A model generated the notes under the pieces. It searched no databases. It saw only the letters and a list, made by a program, of their open reading frames with translations, and was not told the DNA's origin. Shown piece after piece: positions 25,856-37,112 of a DNA stretch of 64,000 nt. A program made the position numbers and the translations under genes. The stretch is from Rotaria macrura (taxonomy: Eukaryota > Rotifera > Eurotatoria > Philodinida > Philodinidae), in NCBI GenBank assembly GCA_900239685.1, contig OENT01000677.1, forward strand, positions 3,463-67,462, read 5' to 3'. How positions within the stretch are numbered: position 1 is the first letter of the stretch; each line of letters starts with the position of its first letter.

Positions 25856-28195
25856 ATGGAACACCGTCATATTGAACAATGTATTTCGAAACTTCTTGTT
25901 TATCCGTCGAATGAAATACTTCATGACATCTCATTTTTTCTTATTGAAGCACAAAGTGATGATATTAAGATATTGATTTCGACATTATTTCCATCATTAC
26001 TTAAATTAGAACATTGGGCATGGGAAATCTTAAGTAGAGATACACGTGAATGGAATGATGATGAACAATGTTTCTATGATTTATTTCGTAATCTTTCATC
26101 TTTGAATAGAAGATTTATTATAAGTAATGATTTTGCAAATACCAAGGCATCTCTTCTCATTCCCACTCAAGTAAATATCATCGATGGAGTTTTTGCACAA
26201 ATAGAAAAACGTACCAATGAACATGATCGTTTTCTATCGATGATTTATCTATGGCTAGATAATCTAGCATTGTTAATATATGAACATGTGGAATTAACTT
26301 CATCATCGATGATAATTTCTATTGCCAAACGAATTACATCTGATATTATAATGACGAATGAATTTAAAGTATATTTAAATCATTTACAAGATTTACAGCC
26401 ACTATTGACAACTAGACAAGTTTTTTATATTAAAACATGTTCACTTTTATTAGGAGCATATTTATATTCGAAGCCTGATAATTTTCTCTATGATGGAAAA
26501 GAAATTATAGAACATTTTGCTGACGATTACAAATATATTGTTACTACTCATAGTACAACGATGTCATCGTGGAGTACAGAATTTCTTACATGTATTACAC
26601 ATTTAATTGGTCTCATCGGTGCATGTCAGTGGTGGATTGGTGTTGATAAACAAATTTTAAATATGTTTGTTATTCCTGATAAAACAATAAATGATTATAT
26701 TGAATCGTTAATCGACATTTTTTCTCATCGATCATTTCATGAACGAAGTCGTTATCAATTGTTAAACGATGAATCAATACTCATTGAAAATATTCTTGAA
26801 TTATTCGATTATTTAATAAAATTTCAAGATATAGAACGTTTTTTAAGTAACCATAAGAAATTAATTACAACATTGTCAACATTTGATCATATTAATAATG
26901 ATCGACTTTATTTAAAAATTAATTTTTTTCAATCAAAAATTCTTTCTGAAGAAGAAATAAGAAAACTCAATATTGTGAGTGACATAAATGAAGTGTTTCT
27001 CTATTATCTTAAACAAGCATGGAAAACTCCAATGAAAAAATATAATAAAATATCCATAGAAGTATTACTTGAAGGTAAATAGAAAATCAAATTTATTTCT
27101 CGATATTTGTTTATTTTTCCTATTCTCATTTAATTTTCATTCAAAGGTCTTTCAAATTTATCAAAAATTGATATTATGAAAAATCCGATTACGAATCAGA
27201 ATGATTTAAATTTTTTAATTGAAATATCTGATGAATATCCGATTACATACGATATTCTCTGGTCTCTATCATTTGATATTCGTGTTCAAGAACAATTTCG
27301 TTCAAATAAAGAATTCATGAACAAACTCAATAGTAATCATGCTAATGAAATCATACAAAATGCTGCTTTTGGAATACAATGGAATTTGAATTATGATAAT
27401 ATACAATCAAATACTAAGTCCGACAGAAAATTTGATGCTATGATGAGTTATTCTCATCAAGATAAATCTATGTGTAGACAAATATATAGTGACCTTCTTC
27501 AACACGAGTATGAAGTATGTATAGATTATCATAGTGCACATCGTAATATAATGTATTCTATGGCTCAAGTTGTTGAACAATCTCGTATAATTATTGTTTG
27601 TATGAGTAAACAATATAAACAGAGTAACTACAAACGTGCTGAATTAATATATGCTGAAAAAAGAAAATTAACACTAATTCCAATTTTAATTGACACTGAC
27701 TATGAACCAGATGGATGGCTTTTATTTCTCACTCGTGGTTTAGATTACATAGATTTCGGTAGAAATGAATTTTCCAGTGCACTAAAAATGCTTCGAGATA
27801 AATTAAAAGCCGGACCGAACACTACTCGAGTTTTAGTCATGATGGGTCCAAAACCACAAACCATTCCTAAACCTTTTTCTACTTCACGTCCAGTAGATAT
27901 GTGTGAATGGTCACGTAATGATGTGCAAGAATGGTTGAAAGAAAATAATCTTTCTTACATGGCTGATGTTCTATCAGATGTGAATGGCACACGTTTAATT
28001 GATTTCAGTAAAACTATGTTAAATAATTCACCTGAAGAAAATCTTACACTTTTTCAAGAAAAATTACCGGGAAAAGCAGGAAGAAGTGTTTCATTAATTG
28101 AAATAGCACAACTTCATAGTCTGATGCAACAAGAGATGATAAAACCTGTAAAAGCAAGCCGATGGAATCCAAAATTATGCTGTCGAATGATGTAG
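25856..28195 (+). CDS. ARM-like/TIR/SAM domain protein
   Basis: Two exons, 25856-27074 and 27147-28195, with a 72-bp intron. Phase closes to 755 residues. Residues 1-~480 are helical and leucine-rich, like the armadillo-type N-terminal region of related animal TIR proteins, without a clear repeat consensus. A TIR domain spans ~501-620, starting FDAMMSYSHQDKS. Glu572 in NYKRAELIYA occupies the catalytic Glu position of NAD-cleaving TIRs. A SAM domain follows at ~657-728 (CEWSRNDVQEWLKENNLSYM), and the protein ends in a basic, Cys-containing tail. SARM1 uses the same three domain types as ARM-SAM-SAM-TIR; here TIR precedes a single SAM. An NADase or immune/death-signalling role is inferred. The ATG at 25856 follows an in-frame TAA nearby and is the only good start. 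Confidence 0.85.
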
Positions 28196-28547
28196 ACATA
28201 TGCTGCGTTTTGTTTCTTCTGCTATACTTATAATATTGAAAAATCTACATCGACTTTCATTCAATGAAAATATGCCGATTCGTAATATCACTATTGACTT
28301 ATCAACGTTCTTTTTGTTTTTTATGTAACAATGACGGACAGACAATGTTTGTGAAACTTACATATAATTTCGAAAACCTTACAAATTTAAGTCAAGTTTT
28401 AACTTAAATTTATTTGACTCTTCATTCTCATCTATACTGATAGAAAAAGTTTATAATAGTACGATCTAATTAATATATTATCTTGCACATCATTAGAGAT
28501 CGAAGTTATCGAAGATAACTAATTAGTTTTGCTCATAAAAACATTGA
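28196..28547. other. Intergenic, 3' of the ARM-TIR-SAM gene
   Basis: About 350 bp of AT-rich sequence between the stop codon and the foldback element, presumably holding the 3' UTR and polyadenylation site. Nothing else seen. Confidence 0.4.
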
Positions 28548-29348
28548 TTAACGGGTGGTCGGAAAGTTTTGGCACAAAATGTTTGTTTCTTTTTGGTCCA
28601 CTCGAAAATATTTCAGACGAGTCGAAATCTATGGATTAGAAGCAGAATTTCATGTTCTTTCAGAATATGAGTTTAGAATTTATGTGTCAGTTTTTGTTCG
28701 AGAGAAGTAAGGGAATCTTTGAAAGACCTGAAAAATTAGTTTGNNNNNNNNNNNNNNNNNNNNNNNNNNNNNNNNNNNNNNNNNNNNNNNNNNNNNNNNN
28801 NNNNNNNNNNNNNNNNNNNNNNNNNNNNNNNNNNNNNNNNNNNNNNNNNNNNNNNNNNNNNNNNNNNNNNNNNNNNNNNNNNNNNNNNNNNNNNNNNNNN
28901 NNNNNNNNNNNNNNNNNNNNNNNNNNNNNNNNNNNNNNNNNNNNNNNNNNNNNNNNNNNNNNNNNNNNNNNNNNNNNNNNNNNNNNNNNNNNNNNNNNNN
29001 NNNNNNNNNNNNNNNNNNNNNNNNNNNNNNNNNNNNNNNNNNNNNNNNNNNNNNNNNNNNNNNNNNNNNNNNNNNNNNNNNNNNNNNNNNNNNNNNNNNN
29101 NNNNNNNNNNNNNNNNNNNNNNNNNNNNNNNNNNNNNNNNNNNNNNNNNNNNCAAACTAATTTTTCAGGTCTTTCAAAGATTCCCTTACTTCTCTCGAAC
29201 AAAAGCCGACACAACATTTCTAAATTCATATTCTGAAAGAACACGAAATTCTGCTTCTAACCCATAGATTTCGACTCGTCTGAAATATTTTCGAGTGGAC
29301 CAAAAAGAAACAAACATTTTGTGCCAAAACTTTCCGACCACCGGTTAA
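28548..29348. mobile_element. Foldback DNA element flanked by TTAA, with assembly gap
   Basis: Two inverted arms of equal length, 28552-28743 and 29153-29344 (192 bp each), roughly 94% identical without indels, flank 409 unresolved bases (28744-29152). The arms begin CGGGTGGTCGGAAAG and CCGGTGGTCGGAAAG respectively, and both are bordered by TTAA (28548-28551 and 29345-29348). TTAA duplication is the target rule of piggyBac-type transposons, so this is best read as a non-autonomous or partly unresolved piggyBac-like element. The arms pair right up to the gap, so the missing centre may extend the palindrome or hold a transposase. Reading frames across the Ns have no meaning. Confidence 0.75.
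28744..29152. other. Assembly gap (409 N)
   Basis: A run of 409 unknown bases between two arms of an inverted repeat. The flanking bases TTTG and CAAA are themselves complementary, which points to a palindrome as the cause of the gap. The true length is unknown. Confidence 0.98.
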
Positions 29349-31183
29349 TAGAAATAAGAGTTGATATTGCTGAACGAGGAGAATCGCACTTCTAGAATAG
29401 TCTCAAGTCTTTTCTGAGATCTATACTTGATGGAATTATATTAGCTACTTGAATGTATGAATGAGGAATCTTTTTTATTTCTAAACTAATATCCTTTAAA
29501 ATTCATGTGGGAATTGTCAATCGCGTCTCATATATGGAAAAAAGAAATGAAAACCGATCGAGCTATAATGAAGTACGTAATCAGTATTAATGTTCGTTGG
29601 TTGAAACAATAATAATAATAATATTATTATTAAGCTACAAAACAAAAAATCTGAATACATCAAAGAAATCAAATAGGAAATTAACAGTTAGAAAAACAAA
29701 ATAGATAGAAACAACTTCTATTATTATAATATAGATGACGGATTACATTTTAGATGATCGATTATCTGGGAAAACAAATATTGACAGCAAGTAGTTTATT
29801 TTCACATTTCATGTTCTTTGGATAATGATATTTCAAGCTAAAACATAAACAGGAATTCCACATATTAGACTCGAAAAATCTAGACTGAAGAACTTCTTTT
29901 TCATTTCCATCTTCGAAAAGGTACTTGCTCAATTCTCTAATCATCTAACCTTCATGATATTTTCGAATGAGTAAACATCATAATTTGAATGTAGAATCGT
30001 TGTCTAGTCACGTTTGACGACAGACTAGCTAAGTAGTCATGGACTCTCTAAAATATATCAATGAGTTGTTGAAATAATTCAACTTATTGAATATTGAATT
30101 ACATCGTATATTGTCACACATTGCTATCGTAGGAGTATTACCACTCTTTTCAGTACTGCATCCGTCAGATCTATTAGCGTTCGATCTATCACCAATATCA
30201 AAGGATGAATGTATTATCATGTGTATAGACTAATTATTCGTGCTTCGTTAATTAATTTTTCACGGAAACTATTCAACCGAAAAAACTTTGAAGTTGTCAT
30301 GACAGCATTAGAACGTGTTGGTTGTTATAGGAAATGGAAAACACTACATAGATATGTTCGAATTCTATTTTTATCATTGAGAGACACAACGAATGAAAAA
30401 TAGACGACAATATTTTTGAAATTACTAGTTTACTGTCGTTAATTAGCGAATGTTCTTGTGTACAATAAATACGAAGTCGTTTTGATACTAATGTCCGATG
30501 GTTACTGTATCAATTATACCACTGGTTGTATTTGCTTCTTTTTAAATGCTTGTCATCTTTTGTATTTCTGTTTTAATACACTTGAGTATCATTCAAGTTT
30601 AACATTCTCTAGATGTTTTCCTTCTGCTCTAATAAATAGATTAATACACTCACGAACTTGAATTATACAAGTACCTATAGAAATTTGTTCTATACAAATG
30701 ATTAGCCATTGAATACGGTTCAATGATTTCGTCTTATTCGTAAACTTATACAGTGTTAAATCAACGTTGATTACGAAAAAGTAACATCTATCAAAATATC
30801 TAGACTTCAATTAGAAAACATTTATAGTTTTACTTTAAGAAATTTATTTTCCGATGTTTTAAAATAGAAACTAATATTCAGTTCATCAATAGGAATAGGC
30901 GAGCCGAATAGAATATAATTTTAAATATTCTATCATTCTTGCATCGAATGCTAGCGCCCTCTATATTTGATACTTCGATGAACATCAAACTTTTTTCTAA
31001 TTTTACTTTCAAAAATAAAATTCAATCAAAATTTTCTTTTGCGTTTTAAATCTTGACAATAGAACATTTTCACATCTATGTCAGCATGCGCCGCGAACAA
31101 AGATACTATTGTTGTTGTTCAAATTATGCTGTAACAAGCGAAATTCATGAAATCAAGTATTCTCTTCATTTTTATTCAAAATA
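29349..31183. other. Intergenic, nothing recognised
   Basis: About 1.8 kb of AT-rich sequence. A short (AAT/ATT)n tract sits near 29610-29632. Small reading frames around 30029-30661 on both strands overlap each other and show no recognisable protein. Confidence 0.45.
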
Positions 31184-32325
31184 ATGAGTTTTCCACGATC
31201 AATACCATCTAAAAGCACTGTAAAATCGACGGTTATACCTTCATTGCCTACTTTGCCGAAACTACCTTCTCGTCTACAAACAAAACGGTATGCTCATCTT
31301 GATATAAATTTAGTGTTGAACTGTTGGTTTCTGCTTCAATATAGCACATCTATTCTTCCTCCAACAATGAAAAAAGAAATGAAAGCTCCACCAGATCGAT
31401 GTGATATTCAACTATCCTCTAGTTCTAATCAAAACGATCTTCAAACTATTGTCAAGTAATTATATGTCAAACTTGCTATGAGAGTTTTTTCCAAAATATA
31501 CCATTCATATTACATAGTGATCTATCAACAATAATCAAACGATCTGAAGTATTATTAACACCTGTGAAGCAACCACAAATAGCAGCTACTCTTCGTCGTA
31601 CATCATCATTACATTTAACAAAGATTGAGTTAGATCGACGAAAACTTTCGAATTCAATTGTTAAATCATCTTGTTCGCATGCATCTCAAACGAATGATGT
31701 TAATCGATCCAAATTACATGATTCAATATCAGATCGGTAAGAGAGAAGAACAAATATTTCACTTAACATAAATTCTATTCATATGAAGATCAAGTGAATG
31801 CAGCACAAGTATATCTGGCAGTATACCACGACGTACTTCGATTCGATCATTACATAATGTAGAAAAGTATTCAGGCATCAAATGTGCTTTACCATCGTTT
31901 ACACCAACATTACCAAATACATTCAAAGGTTTAGGAAAACATTGTACACCAATTCGAAATCAAAAACTTAACATGACATCTTCACTTAATGTTAGTTGTG
32001 TTTCTTTTTCGTTATTCTATTTTATTGTATGTATATTAATGTTGATAGGATAGTCAAATAACACCGGCAAATACGAATGGCAGAGATAAAAGTCCATGGA
32101 GATTAAGATTTGAAAAATTTTTGACACATGAAGAACCAACACCATTGTCACCATCGTCTGAATCAAGTACTAGTCATATAAATAAAGTAATATTTTGTCT
32201 TATAGTATATTTACGTTTACAAACTAATACGAATTCTCTAGGCTGCATCATTAGGTAAAGAAAATCGTACACCATCCTTTCGTTTGCCAGCACGACGAAC
32301 AAGCAAATTCAATTTACCGTCATAA
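31184..32325 (+). CDS. Ser/Thr/Arg-rich basic protein, unknown function
   Basis: Six exons on the plus strand: 31184-31287, 31345-31455, 31518-31736, 31789-31990, 32049-32186, 32242-32325. The five GT-AG introns are 52-62 bp and phases close to 285 residues. Intron 1 is 57 bp and free of stops, so it could be retained without breaking frame. The protein is low-complexity and basic, rich in Ser, Thr, Pro and Arg, with several RRTS/RTS-type sites and SP/TP pairs that could be kinase targets; the end reads ENRTPSFRLPARRTSKF. No globular domain, signal peptide or membrane segment is apparent. It is convergent with the protease gene at 33149. I do not recognise the family; cytoskeletal or cell-cycle-type disordered proteins look similar but this is not an assignment. 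Confidence 0.75.
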
Positions 32326-33148
32326 TGCATGAACAGATCAATATGGAAACATGTCTCGAAAACGAATAATCTGACATGACAACAACATAGGTTCTTTTTT
32401 TTTTCTTACTTATTATATTGTAAATAATGTAAAGAAATCAAATATATCTATTGGGAATTGTTTTACGCATTAAAAGATGTTCGTCATTTTTATTTCATGA
32501 AATGATCGTATCTGAGAGCGTGACATAAAAATGATACTGTAAGATTGATCGAATAATAATCATCTCGCTCGTTCAAGACTAAAAATGTGTCGTTTGTTAC
32601 TAGTAGTAGAACCTCACCAATTGTAGTACAACAATAGAGTGTAATCTTAAATTACAATAACTATCGATAATTTCAACATAGAACTTATTCAACATTTTGT
32701 TTTCGTGTACAGTGGTTTCATTTCTATTCTCAAACAAAATCGACAAATCGATAACGTCGATATATACGAGTTTCGATCTAATTGATATCCATCATTATTG
32801 TATAGATGCAAAAACATTCAAGTTCGTATATTAGTAACAAGTAATCAATACAACGTATGTTCACAGAGATATTCTAATGTATTTAATCGATTGATGCATA
32901 GTAAAAAGATTCGTATTAACTTATTGTTCATTTTTCTCGTTGTTATGCATCAGACTTTTCAACGAAAATGAGTGATCACTGAAATTTCAATGGATTCCAA
33001 TGATTTGAAAGTAGACTTTCACTCTTCATGCAGATGATTCAACTTAAGTTTTTGCAAATTTCCAACACATATTTGTCAAGACAATATTCGAATAATGATT
33101 TTTATTTCAGTAAAAGATACTTTTCGAAGAAAATAAAATCTTAATCTT
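32326..33148. other. Convergent intergenic region
   Basis: About 820 bp between the 3' ends of the Ser-rich gene (plus) and the protease gene (minus). It should contain both 3' UTRs. No other feature is visible. Confidence 0.45.
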
Positions 33149-34427
33149 TTAAACAATACTCTTAATCCAAGGTAAATAAGCAGATACTCGAGCATAGACA
33201 TTAGGTTGAGAATTTGAAAATGTTGTACAACCAGCTCCGGATACGAAACTAGCTACACCTGATACAATCCATTGCCCATTTTGTTCGGACAACAGTGGAC
33301 CACCGCTATCACCTTGGCAGGCTGAATCACCGGTACCAGTGTGCCCAACACATATTTGCTTGTCTTCATCTACTTGGGGCCAATATTGGTTACATTCACC
33401 AACGACTTTAACTTTGGTTTGTTTCAATTCATGATAGGGTGCTCCACCGAGTTGTAAAGCTCCCCATCCAATGAGTACGACATCAGAATCAGGTTGAGGT
33501 TCCGGTCCAGGTAAACATGCTGGTTGAACATATGTGTTAAAAACGACTGGTTGAGCCAATCGAAGAATAGTTAAATCATTTTCTATTGTGGCATTGTTAT
33601 ATCCAGGATGTTTGAAGATTGTTTCGACGGCTCTCACTTGTCGTGTATCCATTTCAGCATTATTCTTATTATGAAGACCCGCCGTAATAGTAATGACAGC
33701 TGGATTAGTTCCGCCAATACAATGAGCTGCTGTGAGTACGTGACGTGAATCAATTAGTGTACCACCACATAGACCAGTACACATACCAGCTCCGCACGGT
33801 TTTCTTTCTTCGTAGAGAACTTGCTAAAATTAGACATGTTAAAATACATTGGTAACTTAATTTAAAAAGATCAAACTACGACTATTAACTCACCCACGGC
33901 CATGAGTTTGGTGTAGCATGGGAACCACCGAAGATACGAGAAAAAAGTGAATTTTGTATTTCTGCACGACCACATGTCGTACTTGGAAGAGGTCTTGGTG
34001 TTGTTGTTGTCGTTGTTGTTGGTGTAAAATCAGTGTTTGGACAACAGAATCGTATTTGAAAATCGACACCAGCACTTGTTGATGTGAAGCCAGTGATCAT
34101 GTTATTCATTACTGACCATTGACCACCAAAAGGGCCATTAGTCGTAAGTGTACCCACTGATTGCACATGTACTCCTTGATGTACGGCACATATATCACTA
34201 CCGCTTGTTGCTTGAATTACTTGAAGTAGCTCTTTATCGAAGTTTCCATTATCACTTGGCTTAGCGGTATTGAACCATTTGGTCCAAGAATTAGAGCCTG
34301 TACAAGTTGTTGCCGTTAATGATTGAGGATAAAAAAATGAAATTGATGGAGCAGCACGTATTGTTGAGCTGCACAGAAGTGTGGTGGCAATTACCCAAAA
34401 CAACATGATCTTGTGAAATAAAACCAA
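33149..34427 (-). CDS. Secreted WxxW domain-trypsin-fold protease
   Basis: Two exons, 34427-33894 and 33823-33149, with a 70-bp GT-AG intron in phase 0; 402 residues. Residues 1-25 are a signal peptide. Residues ~27-130 match the WxxW domain of mucins and cartilage proteins: SWTKWFNTAKPSDNG, then VDFQIRFCCP at the end. A Thr/Pro linker (~134-150) leads to the S1 protease domain. RIFGG (cleavage after Arg164) is the activation site, and the triad is His212 (LTAAHC), Asp261 (ENDLTIL) and Ser351 (GDSGGPL). Counting back from Ser351, the S1-pocket position 189 is Ser345, so Arg/Lys specificity is not supported and a chymotrypsin-like pocket is possible. All catalytic residues are present, so an active extracellular enzyme is expected; the WxxW domain may anchor it to glycans or matrix. 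Confidence 0.9.
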
Positions 34428-34900
34428 GAACTAAACCTGGTAAATGTCCGTTGTGCTCTGTCAATTTATACCTTTTGTAGTTTAATGAGAAAAACAAAAA
34501 TATAGAAGATTTGGTGTTATTTGAAACTTGCCAGTCTCAAAACGGACATGTACTTTAAAACATGAACTAATCTTTTGTTTTTGTGTTTTCGTCAATTTTC
34601 TTTCTTGATAAAAGATATTAATGAAGCTAACGTAAAACGAAGTGTAAAAATACCACAAATAACTTATATAATTGCAAAGGATTAACTTGCCTTTTTATAA
34701 TCTGGAAAATGATTGGAAATAGTTATTCGCTGAAATTTATTTTTCTTGAGGTTCTTTATGATTGTCTATCGTACATTTTTTTTAAAAGATCGCCTTGACT
34801 GAATGCTTTTCTATTAGATCGGATAAGCATGTTTCATGATTTGCACGTATCTTTCAGGAAAAGAAGCTTGTTTTCTTGAATTTTACCGAATACGCCATAA
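34428..34900. other. Upstream region of the protease gene
   Basis: About 470 bp between the protease start codon and the foldback element. No promoter motif can be named and no other gene is seen. Confidence 0.4.
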
Positions 34901-35813
34901 AGAATGAAGGTTTTAGTATTTGCTCATTAATTTTTCTAGTTTTTATTGATTCTAATTGAACCTTGTCCTATAAGATTCAACATGCAATTCTCTACAAAAC
35001 CGTATGTAAAAGATTTTGGTGAACGACATAACAGCTAAGTTCTAAAACGAAAAACAAATCATCCGAAAATCTTCAACTTTCAAGTTCAAAATGCATTAAC
35101 ATTTCGAGTATGTTTCGATAGTTGACACGCAGTCTAAACTTCAACGAAAAACATTTTCCGGTATTTTGAAATACGCTCTTTCCTATATCTTTGAAAACAA
35201 ATTCTATGAAAGTGGTCTTCGTCCATGAAGTCGATATTTTGCCGAAAACTATATACCACAAAACGCTTTTATTAAGGTGTTCAAGAAAACCTATCGAGGA
35301 AACATCTTTGAATGGCTCGAATGAATGTACAGGGATGCACTTCAGTATGTTAGCTTTCAAAGAAGCAAAAAAATCGTCAAAAAGCATCCCTCCCTGTTTT
35401 GCTAAATGACATGCAAATTCGTGCAGCCATCAGCAACATGACATGAAAGTTGAGGTTTTTCGAATTAGGAAACAAATTTATTTTGAATCTTTTATTGATT
35501 TTTGGATCAAAAAAAAAATATTTCAACCGCATGAAACTTGTCCAGAATGTAATGCTCGTTAACATGAACAACATAGTATTTCGTAGCTCAGTACATGGCA
35601 AGTAAATCGTAGAAAAAACGAGATTTGAACTTGAAAGTTGAAGATTTTCGGACGATTTGTTTTTCGTTTTAGAACTTAGCTGTTATGTGGTTCACCAAAA
35701 TCTTTTACATACGGTTTTGTAGAGAATTGCATGTTGAATCTTATAGGACAAGGATCAATTAGAATCAATAAAAACTAGAAAAATTAATGAGCAAATACTA
35801 AAACCTTCATTCT
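34901..35813. mobile_element. Foldback element with ~190-bp inverted arms
   Basis: The left arm (34901-35091) and right arm (35624-35813) are inverted copies, starting AGAATGAAGGTTTTAGTATT and ending in its complement, with only a few mismatches and small indels. The ~530-bp centre has short frames on both strands that do not resemble any protein. No target duplication was identified at the ends. This is probably a non-autonomous foldback transposon; a simple inverted duplication is the alternative. Confidence 0.7.
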
Positions 35814-36863
35814 CTGTTAAACTTCTTTGGCTTTCTTCTATGAGAGAACTTTTCTTCGAGCATAGTTGTTCAATTCAGAAGAAATACTTCTTTCGGTAAC
35901 ATTGTCCGTCTGTTATTGAGTTCTGTATGACTATAGTAGATCGTCTAAAGCAAGCAACAGTAAAATTTTCGCAATCTAGATCGCGTCCAAAATAGACATT
36001 GTTTTAAATGAGGGCTTTGGAAAAGTTGCCAATCATTAGAAGAACAGATCCCAGGGAGTAAAAGGCTTTTGAACAACAGCGCCTAATAAAGTTACAACTT
36101 TAATCAAACTATTTCCGATATAAGACATCGTTTCATCACTCGAACGGTTCAATATGATACTAAAAGTTAAATAGTCTGTCACACATATTACCGTCGTAAT
36201 AATCTTGACAAGCAGAATCACAAAAAACAAACCGTAAACCGATATAGTGTTCATGATTGATTTTGAGTGATATTTGTTGGAGTAATTTTGTAATCTGATG
36301 CGTTTCTGTAACATTTCAGTACTTAGAAAGACGTGTTTTATATTATATCTCGACTTGGTCTTTAGTTTTTACTCGTCGGTTTATTTCGAATACAGTTTTT
36401 ATATGAGAATTATGATTCGTTGTTACACTTAATGTGTAGCACAGAATGCAATGTCAAAACCATAAGACAGGAAACTCGACATATCATATCGAAAATATTT
36501 CCTAATAATAGCTTGTACCTCTTCAGACTCTACTCAGAAAACCGAAGCACGATCGTTCTGTGTCCATGTCGGAATCATATTACGTTGTGCATTGACTTTT
36601 TTTTAATTACTTAAAAAAAAACGAATCTAGATCAATTTATGACGAAATTTATTCGATTACCATTGCATGCAAAAAATCTGTATTGACAACATTTTTTTTT
36701 ATAAGATTTCGTTATTTGTTTTCTATTTTGCCGAAATTCAATCTAAGATCAGATTTGAGAATACTAGTTCTATGATTAATAAAACTAAGACATCATTTAT
36801 TTACTGAAAATAAGACGATTTACATGCAAGATTTCAAATAAAGTTTTTCAATAGAAACTGGTT
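35814..36863. other. Intergenic, one doubtful membrane-type frame
   Basis: About 1 kb. A 92-codon minus-strand frame at 36036-36314 has one hydrophobic stretch but no family resemblance, and I do not call it a gene. Nothing else is seen. Confidence 0.4.
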
Positions 36864-37112
36864 CTATTGATCAGCATGGTGTTCAGCGGTGAAATTTTCT
36901 CGTAATGCAATTAGATCAAGTCCATTTAGTTGACCACATGCAATGCATATTGCAATTGTTAAACCGTCTGAATCACACAGACCAGCAACAGCCGGCAAAT
37001 ATCCTTGTGACTCTTTGCCATTAGGATAGACAATATAGTTTCCATCACATGCACGGCTTATGATTTGAACTAAAGAATTGATAGAATTACAATTTGAACA
37101 CAGTTTAGCCAT
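36864..37112 (-). CDS. Small CxxC-motif protein, function unknown
   Basis: A single-exon 82-residue frame on the minus strand. It starts MAKLCSNCNSINSLVQIIS and contains a second pair in GLTIAICIACGQLNG, so two CxxC knuckles about 50 residues apart could bind one zinc ion. Two further Cys lie between them (SRACDG and GLCDSDG). There is no signal peptide or membrane span. The even composition and spaced Cys pairs look like a real small protein rather than chance, but I do not recognise the family. It stands alone, 1 kb from any other gene. Confidence 0.55.
   Translation of the reverse strand: MAKLCSNCNSINSLVQIISRACDGNYIVYPNGKESQGYLPAVAGLCDSDGLTIAICIACGQLNGLDLIALRENFTAEHHADQ

Noticed and set aside
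28652-29244. Long open frames on both strands across the Ns
   Set aside because: They consist mostly of unknown bases; only the inverted arms are real sequence.
36036-36314. Possible small membrane protein on the minus strand
   Set aside because: One hydrophobic stretch only, no signal of conservation or splice structure; not enough to call a gene.
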